Origin: Rodentibacter ratti
Lineage (GTDB): Bacteria; Pseudomonadota; Gammaproteobacteria; Enterobacterales; Pasteurellaceae
Direction of reading: 5' to 3'
DNA length: 64,000 bases
Assembly (NCBI RefSeq): GCF_002000485.1
Contig: NZ_MLAJ01000002.1
Coordinates: 372,001-436,000 of the forward strand
Shown one piece after another: positions 29,938-42,313 of this stretch. A model generated the notes under the pieces. The model saw nothing but the letters and a program-made list of their open reading frames with translations, was not told where the DNA came from and did no database searches. The translations under genes were made by a program, and so were the position numbers. Each line of letters begins with the position of its first letter. Positions within the stretch are counted from its first letter, which is position 1.

Positions 29938-30969
29938 TTACCCTATTTGCCATACTCGACGAATAAAAGGAATAATTTCAACTAGAGCATGCTCAATTGA
30001 AATCAAGCCTAAATTCATCTGTGTTTCTTTACCGGCGGGCGGACAAAATGCGAGGTGCTTATCCGGATCATTAATCGGTCTCCAACGCCTTGGTTGAGAG
30101 GAACGGCTATTAGGATAAAAACCTACCGTTGGAAGATTAAAGGCACTACTCAAATGCAGAGGTCCGGTTGACCCCGCGATAAATAAATCCGCACAAGCTA
30201 AGGAATGAGCAAAATCAACCAAGCCGTTATTTTTATCGTAAATCACAAGGCGCGAATCCCCCACTAACTGCGCCAGTTCATGAGCTTTTTCGCTTTCACC
30301 AGGGCCGGCTGTGAGCACAATTTGACAATCAAAAACAGCAAGTAATCCTTGAATTAATTCGGCATATTGGGCAAGTGAAAGATTGGTTGCCGATCCCCCT
30401 GAGCCGCTATGCACAAAAATCCATTTTTTCTCAGCTGAAAGCCCCAAGTTTTCTTGTAAAAAAACACGCTGATTTTCAACCGCACTTTTCTCCAATGCAA
30501 GATAGGGCGGTTTGGGTTCAACAATCGGCATATTGTATTTTTTTAAAAAAGCCCGAACTAAATCCTGATTATATTCCGCTTCCGATTTTTCTGAACGGGA
30601 ACGGCGTTGTGTAAGGCGATGATTATAAAGAAATTGAACCAGCTTTGTCGAAGGAGCAAGGCGATACTTAATACCGCTTTTCCAGGCTAATTTAGCATTA
30701 TGCGTATTGGAAAAAAAACTGATCATCGCATCAAAATTTCTTATTCTAATGTCCTGAAGAAGGCGCTTGAAATCTTCTTTATCATCTTTTTTACTATCAA
30801 CAATCACATCATCCAAATAAGGGCAAATTTCTGCAAGCGGTGCAGTATAACTCGGCACAAGTGCGGTCAATTTTAGTGAAGGATTTGAGGCTTTCAACAT
30901 AGCAAAAGCCGGCCATGCCTGCATAAAATCCCCCAATTTATCGTTACGAATAACCAGAATTTTTTCCAT
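29938..30969 (-). CDS. Glycosyltransferase family 9 (heptosyltransferase-like)
   Basis: 343 residues. The N-terminus MEKILVIRNDKLGDFMQAWPAF and the C-terminal half (HSGSGGSATNLS, FIAGSTGPLHLSSAF) are typical of ADP-heptose:LPS heptosyltransferases. It probably adds a sugar to the lipopolysaccharide core in the cytoplasm. Its start overlaps the stop of the upstream O-antigen-ligase-like gene by one base, so they act together. Which sugar and acceptor cannot be told. Confidence 0.85.
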   Translation of the reverse strand: MEKILVIRNDKLGDFMQAWPAFAMLKASNPSLKLTALVPSYTAPLAEICPYLDDVIVDSKKDDKEDFKRLLQDIRIRNFDAMISFFSNTHNAKLAWKSGIKYRLAPSTKLVQFLYNHRLTQRRSRSEKSEAEYNQDLVRAFLKKYNMPIVEPKPPYLALEKSAVENQRVFLQENLGLSAEKKWIFVHSGSGGSATNLSLAQYAELIQGLLAVFDCQIVLTAGPGESEKAHELAQLVGDSRLVIYDKNNGLVDFAHSLACADLFIAGSTGPLHLSSAFNLPTVGFYPNSRSSQPRRWRPINDPDKHLAFCPPAGKETQMNLGLISIEHALVEIIPFIRRVWQIG

Positions 30970-32225
30970 TACACTTGCTCCGAAGATTGTCTTTTTTCAC
31001 TTTGTTTTAACATGGCATAAAACACGATTGTTAGGAAAAGATAAAAAATATTACCAGAATTATGCGTGAAAAAACCTTGGCTTAAGCAATAAACCATTAC
31101 CGAAAGAATATGCACCACACCTAATGTGGCAATGAATTTTGTTTCAGGATAAATACTGTTTAAACGACGTTTAAATTGATATAGCGGCACTAACAAAATA
31201 CCTAAAAATGCGATAAACCCAACAAGTCCCCGCTTAGAAAAATCATCAAGATATTGATTGTGAGCATGGGTAAATCGCCCTATATTCCCTGCCACAGCCT
31301 TAGTTTTCACATCTTGCTTACGCTTGTCTGTCGCTCCTTGCTCTCCCCAGCCTAGAATCGGCTTTTCTTTTATCATTTGAATCGCACTTTTCCACATTTC
31401 AAAACGCAATCCAAGTGAGGTATTGGCGCTATTTTTCTCATATCTGGCAATATCATGCTGAATTAAGGAAAGGCGTTCCATCACTCGGCTATTTGGCATT
31501 TGGCTTATCCCAACCAGAGTAAGCGTAAATAAGCTGATAACACCAAAGAAGAATTTTTTTGAGAGCGAATGGCGATAAATCCATAACATCACCACAAGCA
31601 TAACCGGTAATGCGACCCAGCCACCACGAGCGGTGGAAAGAATACTTCCCACGATGCCAAAGAAAGAGGCGAAAATACAAAGTGCGGTCATTTTTTTCTG
31701 TGATTTCTGCCAGTAATAAATCCCAATCACAATACTGAATAAGCCTAGTGACATCGCAATGTCGCCACCTTGGATATGCATAGTTCGGGGAGAATATGCC
31801 ATTGAACTATGTAAAATAAATTTATCATAAAGGGCAACAAGTCCTGCAATGACTGAACCTAACGGGATAGCATAAATCAATGCACAGTGCTTTAACGGCA
31901 TTCTTAATAGGAAAATTAAAGCAGGAATTAATAAAATAGCGCGACTTGGATTATCTAGCTCTCTTCCCCTTCCTTCATTGATAAACAACGAAAGTACAAA
32001 TACTGAAAAATAAAAAATATAACTATAAATTAACCATTTATCTTCTTTAGATAAGTGCCATTTAAACTTTTTAATTAATCCATAAATACCGTAGCCGATC
32101 CCTAAAGCGATTAAAAAGAACGGTGCAACATTATGTCCACCTTTAAATGCCAGCACAGATAAAAAAAAGAAACTAATGCTAAAATTCGCAAGAAGCGGCA
32201 ATAAATTTTGTTTTGAAATTTGCAT
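30969..32225 (-). CDS. O-antigen ligase family membrane protein (WaaL-like)
   Basis: 418 residues with about ten to twelve membrane helices and one long periplasmic loop (about residues 240-320). The loop includes RFEMWKSAIQMIKEKPILGWGEQG and a conserved histidine segment FTHAHNQYLDDFSKRG, as in WaaL. Such enzymes join undecaprenyl-linked glycan to lipid A-core in the periplasm. Pasteurellaceae often make short lipooligosaccharide, so the glycan transferred here is uncertain. Confidence 0.82.
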   Translation of the reverse strand: MQISKQNLLPLLANFSISFFFLSVLAFKGGHNVAPFFLIALGIGYGIYGLIKKFKWHLSKEDKWLIYSYIFYFSVFVLSLFINEGRGRELDNPSRAILLIPALIFLLRMPLKHCALIYAIPLGSVIAGLVALYDKFILHSSMAYSPRTMHIQGGDIAMSLGLFSIVIGIYYWQKSQKKMTALCIFASFFGIVGSILSTARGGWVALPVMLVVMLWIYRHSLSKKFFFGVISLFTLTLVGISQMPNSRVMERLSLIQHDIARYEKNSANTSLGLRFEMWKSAIQMIKEKPILGWGEQGATDKRKQDVKTKAVAGNIGRFTHAHNQYLDDFSKRGLVGFIAFLGILLVPLYQFKRRLNSIYPETKFIATLGVVHILSVMVYCLSQGFFTHNSGNIFYLFLTIVFYAMLKQSEKRQSSEQV

Positions 32226-32245
32226 AAATAATCACCAAAAATAAA

Positions 32246-32271
32246 AAACCGCACTCAAAAAGTGCGGTTGT
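32246..32271 (-). terminator. Terminator of pgk-fbaA, inverted uptake signal
   Basis: On the minus strand AACCGCACT, loop TTTTG-type, AGTGCGGTT then TTTTATTTTT, about 24 bases after the fbaA stop. A strong intrinsic terminator built from an uptake-signal pair. Confidence 0.85.
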
Positions 32272-32292
32272 ATTCTATGCTATTTTTGTGGA

Positions 32293-33369
32293 TTATAAAA
32301 CATCAACACAGTTTAGGTCTTCGAAAGATTGTTCTAAGCGTTTAGACATAGATTCTTCCATTTTGCGTAACCAAACGCGCGGATCGTAATATTTTTTATT
32401 CGGTACGTCCGGACCTTCAGGGTTACCCAATTGACCTTGTAAATAGGCTTCGTTTGCTTTGTAGAACTCAAGAATACCATTCCAAGATGCCCATTGTGTA
32501 TCGGTATCAATGTTCATTTTGATTGCACCATAACCGATAGCTTCACGAATTTCTTCACGGGAAGAACCGGAACCACCATGGAATACAAAATTGATTGGTT
32601 TAGCCGGAAGATTACGTTCTTTTGCCACAAATTCTTGTGATGCACCTAAGATAGACGGTTTTAATTTTACGTTACCCGGTTTATACACACCGTGCACATT
32701 ACCGAATGCCGCTGCAACCGTGAAGTTCGGGCTAACCGGATTTAATTGGTCATAAACGTATAATACGTCTTCAGGTTGGGTATAGAGTTTAGATTCTTCT
32801 ACATCTGAATTATCCACTCCGTCTTCTTCACCACCGGTGATACCGATTTCGATTTCAAGGGTCATACCCATTTTATCCATACGGGCAAGGTATTCACGGC
32901 AAATTGCCATATTTTCTTCCATAGGCTCTTCAGATAAATCGATCATATGGGAAGAGAATAATGGGCGACCGGTTTCAGCGAAGTGTTTTTCACCTGCTTC
33001 TAATAAGCCGTCAATCCATGGAAGTAATTTCTTCGCTGCGTGGTCGGTATGAAGAATAACCGGCACACCATATTCTTTTGCAAGAGTATGAACGTGTTTT
33101 GCCCCTGCAATCGCACCTAACACATCAGCACGAGCACCGGATGCCGGTTTGATGCCTTTACCCGCATAGAAAGAGGCGCCACCGTTAGAAAATTGAACAA
33201 TAACCGGCGCTCTTACGCGTGCCGCTGTTTCTAATACCGCATTCACAGAATCAGATCCCACACAGTTTACCGCAGGGATTGCAAAATTATGTTCTTTCGC
33301 ATAAGCAAATACTTTCTGAACATCTTCACCAGTTAATACACCCGGTTTTACGATATCTAATAAACCCAT
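32293..33369 (-). CDS. fbaA: FbaA, class II fructose-bisphosphate aldolase
   Basis: 358 residues. A zinc enzyme that cleaves fructose 1,6-bisphosphate in glycolysis and runs the reverse in gluconeogenesis. Zinc and substrate residues are seen in HTDHAAKK, GGEEDGVDNS and FHGGSGSS. The ATG at 33369 follows GAAGGAAAC and starts the conserved MGLLDIVKPG. It lies 85 bases behind pgk. Confidence 0.98.
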   Translation of the reverse strand: MGLLDIVKPGVLTGEDVQKVFAYAKEHNFAIPAVNCVGSDSVNAVLETAARVRAPVIVQFSNGGASFYAGKGIKPASGARADVLGAIAGAKHVHTLAKEYGVPVILHTDHAAKKLLPWIDGLLEAGEKHFAETGRPLFSSHMIDLSEEPMEENMAICREYLARMDKMGMTLEIEIGITGGEEDGVDNSDVEESKLYTQPEDVLYVYDQLNPVSPNFTVAAAFGNVHGVYKPGNVKLKPSILGASQEFVAKERNLPAKPINFVFHGGSGSSREEIREAIGYGAIKMNIDTDTQWASWNGILEFYKANEAYLQGQLGNPEGPDVPNKKYYDPRVWLRKMEESMSKRLEQSFEDLNCVDVL

Positions 33370-33454
33370 CTTATTGTTTCCTTCTTTAATATTGAGAACT
33401 TTTGCACTGATGTGTGGATCATTCAACCCACACATTATCATCATATTCGGTTAA

Positions 33455-34618
33455 TTAACCGTTCGCACGTTTTTCAAGAATTTCTACGGCCGGTAATACT
33501 TTGCCTTCGACAAATTCTAGGAACGCACCGCCACCGGTTGAAATGTAAGAAATTTTATCCGCAATGCCGAATAAATCAATCGCCGCAAGGGTATCACCAC
33601 CACCGGCAATAGAAAACGCATCACTATTCGCAATAGCGTGGGAAATCACTTCTGTCCCTTTACGGAAATTAGGAAATTCAAACACGCCTACCGGACCATT
33701 CCATAAAACGGTTTTCGCATTTTTGATGATTTCAGCCAACTGTTCTGCTGATTTATCACCAATATCAAAAATGAATTCATCGTCTTTCACTTCCGTCACC
33801 GCTTTTTCTGTTGCCGGTGCGGTTTCAGAAAATTCTGTTCCCACACGCACATCAACCGGCACGGGGATATCCGTACTTGCCGCTAATTCTTTTGCCACAG
33901 GAATTAAATCTTCTTCGTACAAAGATTTTCCTACGTTATGACCGGCTGCTGCAATGAAAGTATTTGCGATACCGCCACCCACAATAATTTGGTCAGCAAT
34001 TTTTGAAAGGGAATTTAACACTTCCAATTTAGTAGAAACCTTAGAACCACCTACAATCGCCACCATTGGGCGAGCCGGTTCTTTTAACGCTTTTCCTAAG
34101 GCATCTAACTCAGCAGCAAGCAATGGGCCTGCACAAGCAATCGGCGCAAATTCAGCAACACCATAAGTTGAAGCTTGCGCACGGTGTGCGGTACCGAATG
34201 CATCCATCACAAACACATCACAAAGTGCGGCATATTTTTTCCCTAATTCAGGATCGTTTTTCTTTTCACCTTTGTTTACACGAACATTTTCCAGAACAAC
34301 GATTTCGCCTTCTTTCACATCCACGCCATCAAGGTAATCACGCACTAAACGCACAGGAACATCAAGATGTTCGTTCAAATAATCAACAACCGGTTGTAAA
34401 GAATCTTCAGGTTTAAATTCACCTTCAGTCGGACGGCCTAAGTGAGAAGTCACCATCACTTTTGCCCCTTTTTCAAGAGCTAATTTCAACGTAGGGATGG
34501 TTGCACGGATACGTGCATCGGAAGTCACTTTGCCGTCTTTTACCGGTACATTAAGATCTGCACGGATAAACACACGTTTGCCCGCTAAATCTAAGTCGGT
34601 CATTTTGATTACTGACAT
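33455..34618 (-). CDS. pgk: Pgk, phosphoglycerate kinase
   Basis: 387 residues. It transfers phosphate between 1,3-bisphosphoglycerate and ADP. The N-terminal [11 protein letters not shown] substrate loop and the C-terminal GGGDTLAAI nucleotide loop are intact. AGAGGAT just before the ATG supports the start. It is transcribed ahead of fbaA from a promoter with an FNR-like site. Confidence 0.98.
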   Translation of the reverse strand: MSVIKMTDLDLAGKRVFIRADLNVPVKDGKVTSDARIRATIPTLKLALEKGAKVMVTSHLGRPTEGEFKPEDSLQPVVDYLNEHLDVPVRLVRDYLDGVDVKEGEIVVLENVRVNKGEKKNDPELGKKYAALCDVFVMDAFGTAHRAQASTYGVAEFAPIACAGPLLAAELDALGKALKEPARPMVAIVGGSKVSTKLEVLNSLSKIADQIIVGGGIANTFIAAAGHNVGKSLYEEDLIPVAKELAASTDIPVPVDVRVGTEFSETAPATEKAVTEVKDDEFIFDIGDKSAEQLAEIIKNAKTVLWNGPVGVFEFPNFRKGTEVISHAIANSDAFSIAGGGDTLAAIDLFGIADKISYISTGGGAFLEFVEGKVLPAVEILEKRANG

Positions 34619-34657
34619 AATCTATCCTCTTGGTTAGTTAAAATTAAAACTTCGTCT

Positions 34658-34698
34658 ATTATACCTAGATCTCGCTAGGTTGTAACGATTTAGATCAA
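34658..34698 (-). promoter_or_regulatory. Predicted pgk promoter with FNR-like box
   Basis: On the minus strand, TTACAA (34685-34680), 16 bp, TATAAT (34663-34658) make a good sigma-70 promoter. Directly upstream, TTGATCTAAATCGT (34698-34685) matches the FNR consensus TTGAT-N4-ATCAA at 8 of 10 positions and is centred about 41 bases before the predicted start point, the classical activating position. The spacer holds a palindrome, CCTAG/CTAGG. Confidence 0.6.
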
Positions 34699-34709
34699 AG
34701 AAACGCCTA

Positions 34710-35435
34710 TTACTTCTGACAATCAATCACTTGCCATTGTTTGTTATAACAAATGAACAATTCATTTCGGCTTGCGCCAAGATAAGCATTTTTAAGCTGT
34801 GGATTGTGTTGTTTCATCCAACGGAATAATTCACGTCGGCTTAAATTTTCTTTCGGTAAACGTAACGCACTAAATAACTCCAATTCCTTGGCAAAATACT
34901 GTTCTGCCGAGCCGAAAGCACAACTACCGTGTTTTTCCCACTCCCCTTGTAATAATTTTGCACCGGGAGAAAGCGTCAAATAGGGTTCGATAACTGATTT
35001 TGGTAATGCAGGCAAATCACCTTGACAAAAACGAGGATGATCAGCAACAGAGCGCGCCTTTGCATTTTGTGGCCATAAACCATGTACAACCCAGCCGAAA
35101 GAACGATTCATTCCGCATTGATATTGCGCTGATGAGGGTAACTGATCGCCATATTTTTCATACTGTGAGTCACAAAATCCCGGTGACCAAGAAAGCGCCA
35201 ACATATAATAATCCACCGATGCATTGGCATTTTGCCCAATAGGATCATCACGCATAATCACATCGTAATCGGCAAAAACATCCTTATTTTTGACCGCACT
35301 TTTGTTCGTTTGGGAAGAGGATATTGACGTTGAAGATTGAGAGGGTTTGGAAGCCGTTTTGCTTTCGCTAAAATATTGCCAAATGCTAAATGTAGCAAGC
35401 GCAATAACAGAAAGTGTGGAAATTTGTTTTTTCAT
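34710..35435 (-). CDS. Ribonuclease T2 family protein (RNase I-like)
   Basis: 241 residues. T2 ribonucleases cut RNA without base preference; bacterial forms are periplasmic. Both catalytic segments are present, FGWVVHGLWPQN and EWEKHGSCAFG, each with its histidine. An N-terminal hydrophobic segment is a signal or anchor, followed by a serine-rich linker to about residue 50. A cysteine set compatible with disulfides is seen. H. influenzae has a homologue next to pgk. Confidence 0.9.
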   Translation of the reverse strand: MKKQISTLSVIALATFSIWQYFSESKTASKPSQSSTSISSSQTNKSAVKNKDVFADYDVIMRDDPIGQNANASVDYYMLALSWSPGFCDSQYEKYGDQLPSSAQYQCGMNRSFGWVVHGLWPQNAKARSVADHPRFCQGDLPALPKSVIEPYLTLSPGAKLLQGEWEKHGSCAFGSAEQYFAKELELFSALRLPKENLSRRELFRWMKQHNPQLKNAYLGASRNELFICYNKQWQVIDCQK

Positions 35436-35508
35436 AAAATATGTTTGTTTTTTGTCAATTTTACATTTGTCGGCTATAATTCGCCGCCTTCATATCTAAC
35501 ATAGTTAA

Positions 35509-35784
<276 letters not shown>

Positions 35785-35787
35785 ACC

Positions 35788-35952
35788 ATGTTTTCTCGAA
35801 TGAATAAAACAAAGTTACTCAAAATCGTGGTGATTTTGATTTATCTGTTTAGTCCTATCGATATTCTACCGGAAGCCGTACTCGGTCCTCTGGGCCTCGT
35901 CGATGATGCCGCAGCCGTGTGGCTACTAATCAAAATTTTACTTGCTAAATAA
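35788..35952 (+). CDS. Small DUF1232 membrane protein
   Basis: 54 residues, easily missed because it is short. The core LIYLFSPIDILPEAVLGPLGLVDD is the DUF1232 (YkvA) signature, a short membrane-associated hairpin with a DxLPE-like turn. It starts 3 bases after the ferredoxin stop, with GAAGG within that gene as a ribosome-binding site, so the two form a pair. Function unknown. Confidence 0.85.
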   Translation: MFSRMNKTKLLKIVVILIYLFSPIDILPEAVLGPLGLVDDAAAVWLLIKILLAK

Positions 35953-35955
35953 ATA

Positions 35956-36000
35956 AAAAGTGCGGTTGATTTTCACGGAGAATTTCAACCACACTGCTTC
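35956..36000. terminator. Imperfect uptake-signal hairpin between convergent genes
   Basis: AGTGCGGTTGA pairs with TCAACCACACT apart from one mismatch. It lies between the DUF1232 gene and the convergent YfcZ/YiiS gene and could terminate both. Confidence 0.5.
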
Positions 36001-36006
36001 ATTGCA

Positions 36007-36297
36007 TTATGCCGCCTTCATTTGGAAAATCACCAACTCTGCCTGACAGCAGAAGGCAAATTTTGCGTTTAGCAAATAGCCATCATCAACTTTATTGATT
36101 TCTGAATGAATTTCACAAGGCTCGCTTTCAACCTCACGGGCTTTCTGAGTGAAGAAATCGAGTGCGGTTTGCGCTTGCTCTTGGGTGTCATAGATATAGC
36201 TGATCTCTTGTGTGCAATCTCGATTATCAAACAATGATTTCATATCGAAAGTATTACAGCCCACACATTCAATGGTTTTTTCTGTTTGAATTGCCAT
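36007..36297 (-). CDS. YfcZ/YiiS family protein (DUF406)
   Basis: 96 residues. The family is recognised by [20 protein letters not shown] near the N-terminus and [17 protein letters not shown] at the C-terminus, with conserved cysteines. Function unknown; cytoplasmic by appearance. It lies downstream of trpS on the same strand. GGAGTGAAAG before the ATG supports the start. Confidence 0.85.
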   Translation of the reverse strand: MAIQTEKTIECVGCNTFDMKSLFDNRDCTQEISYIYDTQEQAQTALDFFTQKAREVESEPCEIHSEINKVDDGYLLNAKFAFCCQAELVIFQMKAA

Positions 36298-36346
36298 CTT
36301 TCACTCCTTCTTTAATTGCTATAGTGGGTTAAAAATGAGACAAGAC

Positions 36347-36388
36347 GGCTTGCCGCAGACAGTACAAATAGGGACAGCAAGGCAAGCC
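36347..36388 (-). terminator. Possible hairpin after trpS
   Basis: GGCTTGCC and GGCAAGCC are complementary across 26 bases, which themselves pair only partly. On the minus strand a GTCTTGTCTCATTTTT tail follows. A weak candidate terminator between trpS and the YfcZ/YiiS gene. Confidence 0.35.
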
Positions 36389-36416
36389 AACGCAGTATCA
36401 TTGAAATTTCAATTCA

Positions 36417-37421
36417 CTATTTTGCCGCCACAAAACCCACTGCGTCATACACTTTTGCGAGGGTTTCTTGCGCTTTCGTCCGTGCTTTTGCAGCCCCTTG
36501 ACGAAGCACCTCATCAAGCAAAGCTTCGTTATTACGATATTCATGGAAACGTGCCTGCAATCCTTCCAGTAAATTAGACACTTCATCAGCTACGGCGGTT
36601 TTTAAGTGACCGTACATCTTACCTTCAAATTCTTGTTCCAGTTCCGCAATGGATTTATCCGTTACCGCAGAAAGAATATCCAATAAATTTGATACTCCAG
36701 CTTTGTTTTTCACATCATAACGAACCACCGGTGGCTCATCAGAATCCGTCACCGCCCGTTTAATTTTTTTCGCCACGGATTTCGGTTCTTCTAACAGTGT
36801 CACCACATTATTGCGGTTATCATCAGATTTTGACATTTTCTTTTCAGGATCCTGCAACGACATAATGCGTGCACCGGCTTTACCAATAAAAATTTCAGGA
36901 ATGGTGAAAATATCGCCATAAAGTGCGTTAAAACGGTTTGCAATATCACGGGTAATTTCCAAATGTTGCTTTTGGTCATCCCCTACCGGTACGCTTTTGG
37001 CCTGGTAAAGTAGAATATCTGCCGCCATCAACACCGGATAATCAAACAAGCCCACATTAATATTTTCCGCGTAACGTGCTGATTTATCTTTAAATTGCGT
37101 CATACGACTCATCTCACCAAAATAAGTATAGCAATTTAACACCCAGCCCAATTGGGTATGCTCCGGCACATGAGATTGTACGAAAATCGTTGCTTTATTA
37201 GGATCAATACCACAAGCCAAATAAAGCGCCACCACATCAAGGGTTGCCTTACGCAGTGCCGTAGGATCTTGGCGAACTGTGATCGCATGTAAATCCACCA
37301 CACAGAAAATACATTCGTAATCCTCTTGCATTTTTACCCAATTACGTAATGCGCCTAAGTAGTTCCCAATAGTCAGCTCACCGGAAGGCTGCACACCGCT
37401 AAATACAATTGGTTTTGTCAT
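36417..37421 (-). CDS. trpS: TrpS, tryptophanyl-tRNA synthetase
   Basis: 334 residues, class I synthetase that charges tRNA-Trp. The HIGH-type motif is [14 protein letters not shown] and the KMSKS motif is [20 protein letters not shown] before the ATG supports the start. It is divergent from hflD. Confidence 0.97.
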   Translation of the reverse strand: MTKPIVFSGVQPSGELTIGNYLGALRNWVKMQEDYECIFCVVDLHAITVRQDPTALRKATLDVVALYLACGIDPNKATIFVQSHVPEHTQLGWVLNCYTYFGEMSRMTQFKDKSARYAENINVGLFDYPVLMAADILLYQAKSVPVGDDQKQHLEITRDIANRFNALYGDIFTIPEIFIGKAGARIMSLQDPEKKMSKSDDNRNNVVTLLEEPKSVAKKIKRAVTDSDEPPVVRYDVKNKAGVSNLLDILSAVTDKSIAELEQEFEGKMYGHLKTAVADEVSNLLEGLQARFHEYRNNEALLDEVLRQGAAKARTKAQETLAKVYDAVGFVAAK

Positions 37422-37568
37422 AACTTATCCTTTTTTCATCTTGAAAATAAATTGTGGATATCATATCAAAAGATCGCTTCTTTTTTAATGAGATAGTTCA
37501 AAACAGACGGCAAAAATGCTATATTGCGCGCAATTTCAGCCTGTTTATCGCGTCTATTACATTTTTAT

Positions 37569-39595
<2,027 letters not shown>

Positions 39596-39606
39596 TTTGA
39601 CATAAT

Positions 39607-39650
39607 AAAAAGTGCGGTCGGAATTCTATGAAAATTTTGACCGCACTTTA
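39607..39650 (+). terminator. Inverted uptake-signal terminator of purB
   Basis: AAAAGTGCGGTC and GACCGCACTTT are separated by 21 bases, which themselves pair partly (GAATTCTATGAAAATTTT region). It starts 12 bases after the stop codon. Confidence 0.65.
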
Positions 39651-39747
39651 GCTTTTCAGCTACCTCATAAATTAGACAAAGATCAAAGCAAGTGCATTTT
39701 TTGCAAGACAAAGAAACAAAATAGCTTTATCATAGCCCGCAATTTAG

Positions 39748-41103
<1,356 letters not shown>

Positions 41104-41129
41104 TCTTTGGTTGATTTAAACTGAAATCG

Positions 41130-41164
41130 CACCGCACTTTTGAAAGAAAGTGCGGTGTTTTTTT
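41130..41164 (+). terminator. Inverted uptake-signal terminator of eno
   Basis: CACCGCACTTT and AAAGTGCGGTG form a stem with a short loop, followed by TTTTTTTT. A strong terminator 26 bases after the stop codon. Confidence 0.9.
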
Positions 41165-41226
41165 GCCCCATATTCTCCTTGATAAAATTAAACTAAAAAA
41201 TTAAACTAACTAAAAAGGAGGGATTT

Positions 41227-41490
41227 ATGAAAACATTATCAATTCCCAGTGTGAATATTCACGAAGCAAAAACAAATCTTTCGTCTATCGTTGAAAATGT
41301 TAGAAAATTTGGCAAACCTATGATTATTGCCAAAGCTGGAAAACCCCAAGTAAAAATTGTCCCTTTAGATTCAAATGAAACAGGCTCTCGTTTTGGTTTT
41401 ATGAAAGCGACTAATATGGTGATTCCTGATGATTTTGCCCATCTCTACCAAGATGAAATTATCGACATGTTTGAAGGATCTGATGAATGA
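41227..41490 (+). CDS. Antitoxin, Phd/YefM family
   Basis: 87 residues. The N-terminus SVNIHEAKTNLSSIVENV followed by KPMIIAKAGKPQVKIVPL is the Phd/YefM DNA-binding and dimerisation fold; the acidic C-terminus would wrap the toxin. AAAGGAGGG before the ATG is a strong ribosome-binding site. It overlaps the PIN toxin by 4 bases (ATGA), typical of toxin-antitoxin operons, and probably represses its own promoter. Confidence 0.9.
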   Translation: MKTLSIPSVNIHEAKTNLSSIVENVRKFGKPMIIAKAGKPQVKIVPLDSNETGSRFGFMKATNMVIPDDFAHLYQDEIIDMFEGSDE

Positions 41491-41885
41491 AAATTTTATT
41501 GGATACTCATATTTTACTTTGGTTGGCCTTTGACGATAAATCAAAACTCTCACCACAAGCCATTGAATTATTAGAGGATTTTAAAAATGAATTATATTTT
41601 AGCCTAGCAAGTCTTTGGGAAATATCAATAAAATCCAGCTTAGGAAAACCTCACTTTAATGTTGATGTTGAAAAGCTTGAACAAGGGCTTATTTCCGTGG
41701 GATGTCATTTATTACCGATTGAACTCTCTCATATTGTTAAATCATCAGGCTATCCCTTTGTTCATAAGGATCCCTTTGACAGGCTATTATTGGCACAAGC
41801 GGATGTAGAAAATATTTACTTTATGACTGCCGATAGCCTCATACTCGACTATAATAAGTCATTTCTTTTAAATGCTAAAAAATAG
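41487..41885 (+). CDS. Toxin, PIN domain (VapC-like) ribonuclease
   Basis: 132 residues. PIN toxins cut RNA using a cluster of acidic residues: here LLDTHILLWL at the start, the SLWEISIKSSLGK glutamate and DPFDRLLLAQA, then MTADSLILDY. All expected acidic positions are present, so it should be active. It pairs with the Phd-type antitoxin, the mixed arrangement often called PhdVapC. The target RNA cannot be told from sequence. Confidence 0.9.
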   Translation: MKILLDTHILLWLAFDDKSKLSPQAIELLEDFKNELYFSLASLWEISIKSSLGKPHFNVDVEKLEQGLISVGCHLLPIELSHIVKSSGYPFVHKDPFDRLLLAQADVENIYFMTADSLILDYNKSFLLNAKK

Positions 41886-41893
41886 GAATTTAT

Positions 41894-42313
41894 ATGCTCC
41901 ACCTCACCCTTGAAGACGAACTCTTTCTCGGTCAACCAAAACAAGTGGGGACTCATTCTACTGTCTATGATCATCTTGCTGTGATGTTTGAAGATGATGG
42001 TGAGACCGGCTATTTTTATGCGCTTGATATGCGCCAAAACGGTCAACCCATTGTGGATGTGTTGCACGTTTACAATGTGGATTCTACCTCAAATCATCAC
42101 GAAGCCCGTAAATTGGAAATTTGTTGGGATGAAAGCGGTTATTTAGCCTTACTCTTAATTAATGGTTATCCCCATGCAGTATTTGATTTTGCTTGCTTAG
42201 TCGGTTATAACAGTAACAAATATCCGCAACCGAATTTAATGAGTATGTGGACACGAGAAGAACTCAGCAACGATAAAGCCGAGCAATGGCTTGGTGTAAA
42301 AACCATCAAATAA
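41894..42313 (+). CDS. DUF2251-like protein, function unknown
   Basis: 139 residues, soluble, acidic. I recognise the general pattern (FEDDGETGYFYALD, VDVLHVYNV, AVFDFACLVGYN) as a conserved Pasteurellaceae/Neisseriaceae protein, possibly DUF2251; this is from memory. It starts 8 bases after the toxin stop and touches yigB directly, so it may be co-transcribed with both. No catalytic motif is visible. Confidence 0.65.
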   Translation: MLHLTLEDELFLGQPKQVGTHSTVYDHLAVMFEDDGETGYFYALDMRQNGQPIVDVLHVYNVDSTSNHHEARKLEICWDESGYLALLLINGYPHAVFDFACLVGYNSNKYPQPNLMSMWTREELSNDKAEQWLGVKTIK

